Positions 25,476 through 34,850 of a DNA stretch of 64,000 bases are shown here, in pieces. The translations under genes and the position numbers were made by a program. The notes under the pieces are model-generated. The model was not told the DNA's origin and searched no databases. It saw only the letters and a list, made by a program, of their open reading frames with translations. Source of the DNA: Porphyrobacter sp. AAP60. GTDB taxonomy: Bacteria; Pseudomonadota; Alphaproteobacteria; Sphingomonadales; Sphingomonadaceae. The DNA is taken from contig NZ_LJHV01000011.1 in the NCBI RefSeq assembly GCF_001296025.1, forward strand, positions 62,001-126,000, given 5' to 3'. Position 1 is the stretch's first letter, and each line of letters begins with the position of its first letter.

Positions 25476-28339
25476 TGCGCGGCATCCCACGATTTGCCGG
25501 TGCCGATATCCACGCCCAGCGGCACACTGAGTTCGACCGCGGGCAAGGCCGCTTCGGCCATTACCTGCCGGATGATCGGAGTGGCCGCTTCCACGCGGTC
25601 TTCGGGCAGTTCGAACACCAGTTCATCATGCACCTGCAACAGCATCCGCACATCGTGCAACCCGGCATCGGCCAACGCTGGCAGCATCCGCGCCATCGCC
25701 CGTTTGATGATATCGGCGCTGGTGCCCTGGATCGGCGCATTGATCGCGGCGCGCTCGCTGCCCTGCCGTTCGGCCTGATTCTTCGAATTGATCCGCGGGA
25801 ACCACGTCTTGCGGCCAAACAGCGTTTCGGAATACCCGCAGGCCCGAACGCTTTCGAGCGTTTCGTGGATATAGCGCTGGATGCCGGGGAAGCGCTGGAA
25901 ATAGGTATCGATCATCGCCTGCGCTTCTTCCGCAGAGACTTCCAACCGGCCTGCCAGCCCCCAGCGGCTGATGCCGTAAAGTATTGCAAAATTGATTGTT
26001 TTTGCCTTGGCGCGGGTATCGCGGGTGACCTCGCCAAACATTTCCCTCGCTGTGCGGGCGTGAATATCCTCGCCTTCAGCAAAGGCCTCCTTAAGCGTGT
26101 CGACCCCGGCCATGTGCGCCGCCAACCGCAATTCGATCTGCGAATAGTCCGCGGCCAGCAGCACATTGCCTGCCTCTGGCACGAAGGCTTCGCGGATCTG
26201 CCTGCCGATGGCTGTGCGAATCGGAATGTTCTGCAAGTTGGGATCGGTCGATGACAGCCGCCCGGTCTGCGCGCCGACAAGGCTGTAACTGGTATGCACC
26301 CGTTCGGTGTCGGGGTTGATCGCTGCCTGCAAGGCATCGGTATAGGTTGATTTCAGCTTCGATAGCTGCCGCCATTCCAGCACCTTGTTGGCGATGGGCT
26401 TGGCGGCCTCGTCCTTGGCGAGGTTTTCGAGCACCGACTGGTCTGTCGAGTATTGCCCGCTCTTGCCCTTCTTGCCGCCCTTGAAGCCCATCTTGTCGAA
26501 CAGGATGTCGCCCAATTGCTTGGGGCTGCCGACCGTGAATTCCTGCCCGGCGATGGCGTGAATCTCGCCTTCGAGCCGCTCGATCTCGATGGCGAATTCC
26601 TCCGACAGTTTCGCCAGCCGCGCGCGGTCCACCCTGATGCCTTCGCGCTCCATCGCGGCGACCACCGGAATCAGCGGGCGGTCGACCCGCTCATAGATCT
26701 TGCTGCCGCCCTCAACCGCGAGGCGCGGCTTCAGGAGCGCATGGAGCCGCCAGGTCACGTCCGCATCCTCGGCAGCGTAGGCGGTGGCGCGGTCCAATGG
26801 CACTTCGTTGAATCCGATTGCCTTCTTGCCTGTGCCGCACAGGTCCTTGAACGGGATCGGGGTGTGGCCGAGGTGGCGCTGGCTGAGTTCGTCCATCCCG
26901 TGGCCGCCCCCGATGCCTTCATCGCCGCGCCCGGCGTCGAGATCGAAGCTGATCACCATGGTATCGTCGATAGGGCTGACCATGATTCCCTGCCGCGCCA
27001 GCACGTTAAGGTCATACTTGCCGTTCTGGAAGATCTTGAGGACAGCCTCGTCCTCCAGCAGCGGCTTCAGCGCGGCGATCGCGTCCTTCATCGGCACCTG
27101 CTCAGGCTTTTCGGCGAACATGTCGCTCCCGCCGTGGCCGAGGGGGATGTAGCAAGCATCGTTCGGGCCCAGTGCCAGGCTGACTCCGACCAGATCGGCG
27201 CGGATCGGATCGAGCGCGGTCGTCTCGGTGTCCACTGCCACCAGCCGGGCGGCACGTGCGCGGGCGATCCAGTGTTCCAGCCGCTCCAGCGTCTGCACCG
27301 TTTCGTAGGCGCTGTGATCGACCGGCGGCATTTCAGGCAGGGGCTGGCGATTCGCGTCGGCGCTGGCGGTTTCGGCGACGGTGCTGGGCTTGGGCGGGTT
27401 GAGATCGGTGGTGCGCGAAGGGCTGCCGCGCCCGGCATCCAGACGCCGCAGCAGCGAGGTGAAACCGTGGTGTTCCAGAAACGCCGCCAGCGGTTCGGGC
27501 GGGATCGGGCCGAGCGCCATATCGCCAATGGGTTGCGGCAGATCGCAATCCTCTTTCAGCGTTACCAGCACCTTTGAAAGTTCCGCATCGGCGCGGCTTT
27601 CGATCAGCCGGTCTTTCAGCTTGGATGCCTTCATCGCCGGGGCCGAATCGAGCGCGGCGGTGAGCGATCCGTGTTCGGCGATCAGCTTGGATGCGGTTTT
27701 CGGGCCGATTCCGAAAATGCCGGGCACATTATCGACGCTGTCACCCATCAGCGCCAGCACATCGCCAACCAGTTCGGGCGGCACGCCGAATTTTTCCTCG
27801 ACCTCTTCCAGATAGATGCGCTGGTTCTTCATCGTATCGAGCATGTCGATGCGGGCCGGGCCGTGGGGGCCATCGACCTCGCCGATCAGCTGCATCAGAT
27901 CCTTGTCGGAACTGACGATGGTAACATCCCAGCCCTGTTCCTGTGCGCGGCGGGCATAGGTTGCGATCAGATCGTCCGCCTCCAGCCCCGGCACTTCGAT
28001 GCAGGGCAGGCTGAAGGCGCGGGTGGCATCACGGATCAGCGGGAATTGCGGCACAAGATCTTCGGGCGGTTCGGGGCGGTTGGCCTTGTAATCGGCATAG
28101 ATATCGTTGCGGAAACTGACGGATCCGGCATCGAGGATCACGGCCAAATGGGTTGGCCCGTCGGCCAGATCGAGATCGGCTGCCAGCTTCCACAGCATGG
28201 TGGTGTAGCCGTAAACCGCCCCCACCGGCGTGCCTTCCGGATTGGTGAGCGGCGGCAGCCGGTGATAGGCCCGGAAGATATAGGACGATCCATCGACGAG
28301 ATAGAGGTGCTGCTTGGTGGGATTGTGCGGTTCGGCCAT
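25472..28339 (-). CDS. polA: DNA polymerase I
   Basis: A 955-residue repair and Okazaki-fragment-processing polymerase. The 5'-3' exonuclease (about 1-290) begins HLYLVDGSSYIFRAYH. The 3'-5' exonuclease keeps its catalytic VDTETTALDP motif, so proofreading is likely. The polymerase domain has LLAADYSQIELRLAAH (motif A), the O-helix region RAKAKTINFAILYG, and LQVHDELVFE (motif C). The ATG at 28339 (MAEPHNP) is preferred to one five codons earlier. A small membrane gene overlaps its stop. Confidence 0.97.
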   Translation of the reverse strand: MAEPHNPTKQHLYLVDGSSYIFRAYHRLPPLTNPEGTPVGAVYGYTTMLWKLAADLDLADGPTHLAVILDAGSVSFRNDIYADYKANRPEPPEDLVPQFPLIRDATRAFSLPCIEVPGLEADDLIATYARRAQEQGWDVTIVSSDKDLMQLIGEVDGPHGPARIDMLDTMKNQRIYLEEVEEKFGVPPELVGDVLALMGDSVDNVPGIFGIGPKTASKLIAEHGSLTAALDSAPAMKASKLKDRLIESRADAELSKVLVTLKEDCDLPQPIGDMALGPIPPEPLAAFLEHHGFTSLLRRLDAGRGSPSRTTDLNPPKPSTVAETASADANRQPLPEMPPVDHSAYETVQTLERLEHWIARARAARLVAVDTETTALDPIRADLVGVSLALGPNDACYIPLGHGGSDMFAEKPEQVPMKDAIAALKPLLEDEAVLKIFQNGKYDLNVLARQGIMVSPIDDTMVISFDLDAGRGDEGIGGGHGMDELSQRHLGHTPIPFKDLCGTGKKAIGFNEVPLDRATAYAAEDADVTWRLHALLKPRLAVEGGSKIYERVDRPLIPVVAAMEREGIRVDRARLAKLSEEFAIEIERLEGEIHAIAGQEFTVGSPKQLGDILFDKMGFKGGKKGKSGQYSTDQSVLENLAKDEAAKPIANKVLEWRQLSKLKSTYTDALQAAINPDTERVHTSYSLVGAQTGRLSSTDPNLQNIPIRTAIGRQIREAFVPEAGNVLLAADYSQIELRLAAHMAGVDTLKEAFAEGEDIHARTAREMFGEVTRDTRAKAKTINFAILYGISRWGLAGRLEVSAEEAQAMIDTYFQRFPGIQRYIHETLESVRACGYSETLFGRKTWFPRINSKNQAERQGSERAAINAPIQGTSADIIKRAMARMLPALADAGLHDVRMLLQVHDELVFELPEDRVEAATPIIRQVMAEAALPAVELSVPLGVDIGTGKSWDAAH

Positions 28340-28563
28340 GGCGCCTGCTAGCACCCGGCAAGCCCCGCGGGTAGGGGGATCGCAGCGCGGGCGGTGGGTG
28401 AAATATGGCAGGAAAAAGGCAGAATTTGGGCGCGGTGCCTTAATTCCGCTTGCGCTGCCCCATTCTTGCCACTATTTGAAACATCGAACCGGGGATCAGA
28501 ACCGGTCTCGACGCTCTCCCTTTCCGGGATGCGTGACTTTCTTCTGCACAAGGAATTCTCATT

Positions 28564-28842
28564 ATGCGCAAGATCATCCTCGCTGCCGCCATCGCCACCT
28601 CGGCTCTCGGCCTCGCCGCTTGCTCGGGCGAAACCGCCACCGAAACCGAAGAAGCAACCGACGCGATGGCTGCTGACGCCGAAGCCAACGCCGACGCCGC
28701 TGTCGACGCTGCTGCTGAAGCAACCGAAGCAACCGCTGACGCGACTGCCGAAGCTGCTGACGAAGCTGCTGCAACCGCAACCGAAGCTGCTGACGCCGCT
28801 GCCGAAGCTGCCGACGCTGCGACTGCTGCTGCTGCCGAGTAA
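28564..28842 (+). CDS. Small Ala/Glu/Thr-rich lipoprotein
   Basis: A 92-residue precursor with a signal peptide and lipobox LAAC (Cys20). The mature part consists almost only of Ala, Glu, Thr and Asp in near-repeats such as EATEATADATAEAADEAA, which favour a long helix or coiled coil. It may be a small outer membrane lipoprotein of the Lpp type in role, but no homology can be claimed from such low-complexity sequence. An AAGGA lies eight bases before the ATG, and a strong terminator follows. Repetitive GCTGAC/GCTGCT codons suggest internal duplication. Confidence 0.7.
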   Translation: MRKIILAAAIATSALGLAACSGETATETEEATDAMAADAEANADAAVDAAAEATEATADATAEAADEAAATATEAADAAAEAADAATAAAAE

Positions 28843-28885
28843 TCGGATGTGATCCGCGCCGCTCCGGCGGCTGGGGTCCAACAGA

Positions 28886-28918
28886 AAAGGGCGGTGCCGC
28901 AAGGCGCCGCCCTTTTTC
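28886..28918. terminator. Bidirectional terminator between lipoprotein and beta-lactamase-like genes
   Basis: AAAA-GGGCGGTGCC, loop GCAA, GGCGCCGCCC-TTTTT forms a stem with one wobble pair and A/T runs on both sides, serving both converging genes. Confidence 0.85.
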
Positions 28919-28967
28919 TATGCCTGACCGCCCGATTAATCAGGCGGGAATTGCAGGAACCGGCCCC

Positions 28968-29999
28968 TTATCCGCCTGTGCCGTAGGGAGCGGTGGCCCA
29001 GTTGCGCACCGGGTTCTGCTGGGCTTTGACGGCAAAGCCATCATACAATGCGCGGGCAATCGCGGCGATGCGTGCTTCGCGTGCTGCCCTGGTGCCTTGC
29101 CCCGTGACATAGATTGCAACCGCAATCGTGCGGCCATCCGGGCATTCGATCAGGCCGACATCGCTGGAGGTGTTGTTGAGCGATCCGGTCTTGTGGCTGA
29201 CCCGCGCTTCCATCGGGATATGGGCCGGAATGCGGCGCTTGCCGGTCACTGTGCGGCTCATCGCGCTCAGAATCACGCTGCGGCTCTGATCGGACAGGTA
29301 TTCGCCGCGATAAAGGCCCGCCAGCAGCTGCGCCATCGCGCGCGGCGTTGCGGCATCGCGGGTATCAATGTGATTGGCCGGATTATATTCGCCATCATCG
29401 CGCACCAGCGTGGCGATATCGCGGTTGATGCTGAAATCATGGATGCCCTGACGGCGCATCCAGCTGTTCACATTGGCAGGCCCGCCCACTGCTGCCAGCA
29501 GCGCATCGGTGGCCGGATTGCTGGAGCGGGTAATCATGATCTCGATCAGATCGATTGCGGGCATATACTGCCCCGCGCGCACCGGCGCCTTGGCGGAGGA
29601 ATACTTGGCCGAAGCCACCGGCAGCATCAGCGGAAATTCCGAAGTGAGCGAATAGCGCCCCTGTTCGACCATTTCGAGATAGGCGGCGGCCACGGCAATC
29701 TTGCTGGTCGATGCCATCGGGAACAGCTGATCGCCCAGCACCATTACTTCCTCGCCCGTGGCAAGGTCGATCGCGGCAACACCGATGCGGCCCTGCGCCG
29801 GATTGGCGAGTTCAGCAATGCGCTGTTCGAAACCCGAGGCATAGATCGCCTCGAAACTTTGCGGTTGGCGCGCTTCGGTGCCGAACGTGCTGTCAAAGGT
29901 CGACTGCAATTCGTTGGCGTTCGCAGATGCGGGGCTGGCAGCAAGCGCCAGCGAGGCGGCGAGACCGGAAATTACTGCGAGAAAGCGTTGGCGTGCCAT
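28968..29999 (-). CDS. Class A beta-lactamase-like serine hydrolase
   Basis: A 343-residue exported protein with a signal peptide (cleavage near ASPASA-NAN). The active-site S-x-x-K is S97-T-S-K100, the second motif is S159-S-N161 (variant of SDN) and the third is K270-T-G272. The omega loop region (about 196-217, GEYNPANHIDTRDAATP) is shorter than in TEM-like enzymes, and the usual E-x-x-L-N is not evident. The general base Glu is therefore doubtful; E204 is a candidate. Penicillin hydrolysis is possible but a different amidase role cannot be excluded. Monocistronic, converging on the lipoprotein gene. Confidence 0.8.
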   Translation of the reverse strand: MARQRFLAVISGLAASLALAASPASANANELQSTFDSTFGTEARQPQSFEAIYASGFEQRIAELANPAQGRIGVAAIDLATGEEVMVLGDQLFPMASTSKIAVAAAYLEMVEQGRYSLTSEFPLMLPVASAKYSSAKAPVRAGQYMPAIDLIEIMITRSSNPATDALLAAVGGPANVNSWMRRQGIHDFSINRDIATLVRDDGEYNPANHIDTRDAATPRAMAQLLAGLYRGEYLSDQSRSVILSAMSRTVTGKRRIPAHIPMEARVSHKTGSLNNTSSDVGLIECPDGRTIAVAIYVTGQGTRAAREARIAAIARALYDGFAVKAQQNPVRNWATAPYGTGG

Positions 30000-30257
30000 G
30001 CTGACAAGCTACTCCATCAGGGTTTCGGTGAGCTTAACGACACATACTAGTCACGTGCGATTCGCCGCGACAAGGCCTCATTCGGCCGCGTGCGGTGAAC
30101 GGAGGCGCAAGGAAGACCGGGGGCAGATGGCGTTACCCCGCCCTTCCTCGACGGGAGTTGCAGTTCGTCGATTGGCGGCTTGCCAATGCCCGCGCAGGGT
30201 TGACTGGCGCGCCGATCACGGCAGTCTGGCGGTCAAGCTTTCGCTCAAGGGGACATC

Positions 30258-32573
30258 ATGACCAAATCCGCCTCGCTGCGCGCCTCGCGCGCTGTGTTTT
30301 CCGTTTTGCTGCTGTCAGCATCGGGCATCGCCTTTGCACAGAGCGCGCCGATCGTGCAGCCCGGTGCGCCGGGTCAGGCCAGCAAGGTGCTGACCGCCGA
30401 TCAGGCGACCAAGCTGGCGCAGGCCAGCCATACGCCCGAAGACGTCACCTTCATGCAGCACATGATCGTGCATCACCAACAGGCGCTCGACATGGCGGTG
30501 CTGGTGAAAGACCGCACCAACACCGAAGAACTGGTGTCGATCGCAGGCCGGATCGAATCGAGTCAGGCCGACGAGATCGCCTTCATGACCAACTGGCTGG
30601 CCGAACGCGGCGAACCGGCGGCGGACCCCAAGCTGAAGGGCCACGGCGCGCACATGCACCACATGATGGCCGGCATGGCTTCGCCCGAAGACATGAAAGC
30701 GCTGGCAGCGGCCAAGGGCGTCGATTTCGATCGCCAGTTCCTGACCCTGATGATCGCCCACCACGAAGGTGCGGTGAAGATGGTCAAGACGCTGCTGGAT
30801 GAAGATGGCACAGCCGCTGATCCGGTATTGTTCCGTTTCATCGGCGATATCGAAAGCGAGCAGACCGGCGAGATCGAACGGATGGACAAGCTGCTGGCGG
30901 GCCTTTCAAAAGACCCGCGCAGCGGCCTTGCCGCCGGGTTCGACACTGCCGGAGAGGCAATCTGGAACCTCACCAAGGTGGCCACGCTGGCCAAGCCTGC
31001 CGGTTTCTACGATCCGACCAATCCGGCCGATCTGCGCCTGCCCGCGGCCCCCAAGAAGGCCAAGGACGAAGCCAAGAAGGATGCCGAGCCGGAGGCCAAG
31101 CCCGAAGCCGCACCGGCTGAAGCTGCAACCCAGGTCGCCGAAGCAACCGCCGAAGCAACACCCGGAGCAACACCCGAGCGCGAAGAGGAGGACAGCCTCA
31201 CCAAGTTCGCCGAGCGTTCCCCGCTGCTCGATTTTGCCAATACCGACATTGCCTTCTTCGATGATGTCATGGTCGCAGGCTCGTACCACGGCTTCAACAT
31301 CTACAAGCTGGGCGCAGATGGCATGCCCGGCCTGATCACCTCGGTCGTCTGCCCCGGCGGGCAGGGCGATGTCTCGGTCGCCGGCAACCTGCTGATCATG
31401 AGCGTCGAACAGACGCGTGGTCGGATCGATTGCGGGCTGGACGGCGCGCCGGGCAAGGTCAGCGAAGAACGCTTCCGCGGCCTGCGCATCTTCGACATTT
31501 CCGACATCACCCGTCCGGTGCAGGTGGGCGGGGTGCAGACCTGCCGCGGCAGCCACACACACTCGATCGTCAGCGCCGATGACACGCGCCTGATCGTGTA
31601 CAACTCCGGCACCGCAGGCATCCGCGAAGAAGAAGAACTGGCGGGCTGCATCGGCGCGCGCACGGGCGATACCCGCACCGCGCTGTTCTCGGTCGATGTG
31701 ATCGAAATCCCCGTGGCTGATCCGGCGAGCGCGCGCATCGTCAAAAGCCCGCGCGTGTTTGCCGATACCGAAACCGGCGAGATCGCAGGCCTGTGGCGCG
31801 GCGGCGATCACGGTGACAACACCCAGCGCACCGCGCCGACCGATCACTGCCACGACATTACCGTGTTTCCGGCACTGAAGCTGGCGGCAGGGGCGTGTTC
31901 GGGCAACGGCATCCTGTTCGACATTTCCGATCCGATGAACCCCAAGCGGATCGATGCGGTGACCGATACCACCTTTGCCTATTGGCATTCGGCCACCTTC
32001 AACAATGATGGCACCAAGGTGATCTTCACCGATGAATGGGGCGGCGGCGGGCGTCCGCGCTGCAAGGCATCCGATCCCAAGACCTGGGGTGCCAATGCGA
32101 TCTACGACATCGTCGATGGCAAGCTGGTGTTCCGCGCCCATTACAAGATGCCCGCCCCCCAGACCGACAAGGAAAACTGCGTCGCGCATAACGGGTCGAT
32201 CATTCCGGTGCCGGGCCGCGATCTGTTCGCGCAGGCGTGGTATCAGGGCGGCCTTTCGGTGATGGATTTCACCGACAGCGCCAACCCCAAGGAAATCGCC
32301 TATTTCGATCGCGGGCCGATCGATACCAAGCAGTTGGTGGTGGGCGGTTACTGGTCGACCTATTGGTATAACGGTCACATCTACGGCACCGAGATCACCC
32401 GCGGGGTCGATGTTTTCGCGCTGGAGCCGAGCGAGTTCCTGACCGAGGCCGAAATCGCCGCAGCCAAGGCCGCAACCTACGAAGGTGGCCTGTTCAACCC
32501 GCAGACCCAGACCCGCGTGACGTGGGACAAGGACGTGATCGAAGCGGCCGAAGCCAGCCGCAAGGGCGGATAA
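30258..32573 (+). CDS. DUF305-LVIVD fusion protein, exported
   Basis: A 771-residue protein with a signal peptide ending near AFAQS. Residues about 55-220 form a DUF305 domain with His/Met-rich repeats (FMQHMIVHHQQALDMA at 65-80, HMHHMMAGMAS, and LMIAHHEGAVKM near 163); DUF305 proteins such as cyanobacterial CopM bind copper. A Lys/Glu/Ala/Pro linker spans about 255-314. The remainder carries LVIVD-type beta-propeller repeats (GLRIFDISDITRPVQVGG, GGLSVMDFTDSANPKEIAYF). It is likely periplasmic or surface metal handling. The adjacent TonB receptor and DUF2946 genes support a copper theme, though on the opposite strand. Confidence 0.85.
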   Translation: MTKSASLRASRAVFSVLLLSASGIAFAQSAPIVQPGAPGQASKVLTADQATKLAQASHTPEDVTFMQHMIVHHQQALDMAVLVKDRTNTEELVSIAGRIESSQADEIAFMTNWLAERGEPAADPKLKGHGAHMHHMMAGMASPEDMKALAAAKGVDFDRQFLTLMIAHHEGAVKMVKTLLDEDGTAADPVLFRFIGDIESEQTGEIERMDKLLAGLSKDPRSGLAAGFDTAGEAIWNLTKVATLAKPAGFYDPTNPADLRLPAAPKKAKDEAKKDAEPEAKPEAAPAEAATQVAEATAEATPGATPEREEEDSLTKFAERSPLLDFANTDIAFFDDVMVAGSYHGFNIYKLGADGMPGLITSVVCPGGQGDVSVAGNLLIMSVEQTRGRIDCGLDGAPGKVSEERFRGLRIFDISDITRPVQVGGVQTCRGSHTHSIVSADDTRLIVYNSGTAGIREEEELAGCIGARTGDTRTALFSVDVIEIPVADPASARIVKSPRVFADTETGEIAGLWRGGDHGDNTQRTAPTDHCHDITVFPALKLAAGACSGNGILFDISDPMNPKRIDAVTDTTFAYWHSATFNNDGTKVIFTDEWGGGGRPRCKASDPKTWGANAIYDIVDGKLVFRAHYKMPAPQTDKENCVAHNGSIIPVPGRDLFAQAWYQGGLSVMDFTDSANPKEIAYFDRGPIDTKQLVVGGYWSTYWYNGHIYGTEITRGVDVFALEPSEFLTEAEIAAAKAATYEGGLFNPQTQTRVTWDKDVIEAAEASRKGG

Positions 32574-32634
32574 GCGAAAAGGTGAGGGGGGCGGCGCAGT
32601 GCCGCCCCCCTGACTGTCACGATCCGCGCCCGTT

Positions 32635-34755
32635 TCAGAACTGCGCGGTCAGCCTTGCCCAGATGCCGCGGCCCGGGCCGGGGAGGCGTTCTAGCAGCGG
32701 CACATCCGATGCCCCCACCCGGCTGCGTCCGGCAAGGTGCGGGGCGTAATCCTCGTCCAGCAGGTTTTCCACCCCTGCCTCGAAGGCAAGCCGTTCATCG
32801 AAGCTGAGCCGCGCGAACAACCCGATGGTGGCATAGCCATCGCCCGGCAATTCGCTGTTGGTCTGCGACACGCGGTTCTGATCGGCGGCAGCAAACAGTT
32901 CCGCGCCCAGTGCCAGCCGGTCGGTCGCCCAGGTCGCTGACAGGCGCAGATTGGCGGGCGGAATGCGGTAGAGGTCATCGGCAATGTCGCGCCTTTGCCC
33001 GCGCACGACGCTGGCGGTGCCCGCCAGTTCGATCTGCCGCACAGGCCGCACCACAAAATCGAGGTCCGCGCCGTAAAGCTCTGCGTCCGTATTGCGGAAC
33101 CGCAGCGGAGTGGGATCGCCGCCCATGCTGGCAACCATCTCCACCGGGCTGTTCACGATGCCGGGGGTGTCATCGAAGGGCGTGCCCTGAATGAAGCCGT
33201 CGACCCGGCGGTAATAGACCGTAGGGCGCAGCGTCAGCCAGTCGTTTTCAAGGTCGAACCCGGCTTCGGCAATCCACGCGACTTCAGGTTCCAGCGCCTG
33301 GTTGCCGACATAGATATTCCCGTCGGCAAGACCGAAGCTGGCCTCTGTCGGCAGCCAGGCAAAACGTTCGAGCACGCTTGGCACGCGGGTCTTGCGCGCG
33401 AGCGTGAGGCGCGGGGTGAGCGCTTCGCCTCCGATCCATAACCGGGCAACGCCATCGAAGGTGGTGTCGGAAGCGTTCCGGCCCGAAGCGATGAAGGCCG
33501 CTGCCAGCCCCCTTGGCCCCATGGGAACAGCATTGCCCAGTTGCGGCACCCCCGCCGTTTGCTCGGTCCGGTCGATCCGTCCGCCAATTTCAAACTGCAC
33601 CGCGCCAAGCCCGCCGCGCCATTGCAGATAGGCACCGAAACGCTCGGCCCGGATATCGGGCTGGGAATCGATGAAGAATGCAGGGTTTGCCGGGTTGGTG
33701 ATCGTGACAAAGCGATCGGTGATCTCGGCATCCGCGCCAAGCTCGATATGACTGCGCGATTGCCCGAAGCGAAGCGCGGCCTCTGCCGTCATGGTATCGG
33801 CATCGGCAAAGGTCGCGCGCGCCTGCATCGGTGGTGCCGCCGGTTGCCGCAGGGTCTGGTTATCCATCAGGTGCCGCACCGCGACGTGGCCCAATCGCAC
33901 GGTCAGTCCGACATCCTCGGCAACCTGGCCGCGAAAGCCGCCCTGCACGAAATCGGTGTTGAAAAAGACCATGTCGAGCGCGAAGGGCGGGTTGCCCGAA
34001 GGATCGGTTTCGCTGCGGCGATATTCGACAAACAGCTCGCCCGAGGCGGTGCGGTAACCTGCGTGGACGCCGTAGAGGTTGCGTTCGAACGAGGTGCCGA
34101 CCGCAGTGCCGCCGGGGAAGCGGTAATCCTCGCCCTGTTCGCGGCTGGCAATCAGGCCGATGCGCCAGCTGTCATTGGCAAGCGCGGCGAGGCCGCCCAC
34201 GGCGTAGCTATCATCGACGCTGCGATACTGGCTTGCCATGCGTGCCTGCGGGGCGAGGGCTTCGCCGTCGGTGAATTGCGCCTGCACCAGCTGCGCATTG
34301 ATCGCGCCGCCCAGCGACGGACCTTCGGCGACCGGGGCAACCCCGCGGGCAATATCGATCCGCTCGACCAGGACCGAAGGCGCATAGTGCAGCGGCGGGT
34401 CCATCGCATTGGGGCCGCCACTGGCGAAGCGCTGGCCGTTGACGCGGCCGAGCACGCGCTCTCCGGCAAGGCCGCGGTAGGACAGCTGGCCGGACAGTGC
34501 GCCATTGCCGAAGATGTCGCCGCCGGCCACGCGCGCAGCAATCGCAGCGGCGTCAGCGGGAAGGGCGATCTGGCGCGGAGCGGCAACTGCATCGCTGGCG
34601 ATACTATTGCTGCGTCTGGCGGTGACGATGATGGTGTCGGTCAGCGCATCTTCGCGCGATTGCGGGGTGGTGGCGTGTTCGGCCAGCGCGGGGCTGGCGG
34701 CCACAAGGGGGTATCCGGCAAGCAGGCTTGCCCGGATCAAACGGGTGAGTTTCAT
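32635..34755 (-). CDS. TonB-dependent outer membrane receptor, OprC/copper-receptor-like
   Basis: A 706-residue receptor with signal peptide, a TonB-box-like DTIIVTARR, a plug domain to about 160 and a beta barrel ending in the usual terminal Phe (RLTAQF). It contains MDPP (Met118) and RHLMDN (His295, Met297), which resemble the copper-site regions of OprC (C-x-x-x-M and H-x-M). The residue four before Met118 is Gly114 where OprC has Cys. It probably imports copper or a related metal complex; the metal is inferred. A DUF2946 gene lies upstream on the same strand, and the DUF305-LVIVD gene converges on it. Confidence 0.85.
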   Translation of the reverse strand: MKLTRLIRASLLAGYPLVAASPALAEHATTPQSREDALTDTIIVTARRSNSIASDAVAAPRQIALPADAAAIAARVAGGDIFGNGALSGQLSYRGLAGERVLGRVNGQRFASGGPNAMDPPLHYAPSVLVERIDIARGVAPVAEGPSLGGAINAQLVQAQFTDGEALAPQARMASQYRSVDDSYAVGGLAALANDSWRIGLIASREQGEDYRFPGGTAVGTSFERNLYGVHAGYRTASGELFVEYRRSETDPSGNPPFALDMVFFNTDFVQGGFRGQVAEDVGLTVRLGHVAVRHLMDNQTLRQPAAPPMQARATFADADTMTAEAALRFGQSRSHIELGADAEITDRFVTITNPANPAFFIDSQPDIRAERFGAYLQWRGGLGAVQFEIGGRIDRTEQTAGVPQLGNAVPMGPRGLAAAFIASGRNASDTTFDGVARLWIGGEALTPRLTLARKTRVPSVLERFAWLPTEASFGLADGNIYVGNQALEPEVAWIAEAGFDLENDWLTLRPTVYYRRVDGFIQGTPFDDTPGIVNSPVEMVASMGGDPTPLRFRNTDAELYGADLDFVVRPVRQIELAGTASVVRGQRRDIADDLYRIPPANLRLSATWATDRLALGAELFAAADQNRVSQTNSELPGDGYATIGLFARLSFDERLAFEAGVENLLDEDYAPHLAGRSRVGASDVPLLERLPGPGRGIWARLTAQF

Positions 34756-34850
34756 TGCATACCGTCCTGTATCAAAGGGATGGCCGACACGTCGCGCAGG
34801 GCGGACGCGCGAACGCTTCCGCCGGTCGGGTGCCGGATTGTCTTGACGGG

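Noticed and set aside
29027..29999. Beta-lactamase acquired on a mobile element
   Set aside because: No transposase, integrase or repeat lies beside it, and its base and codon use look like those of its neighbours.
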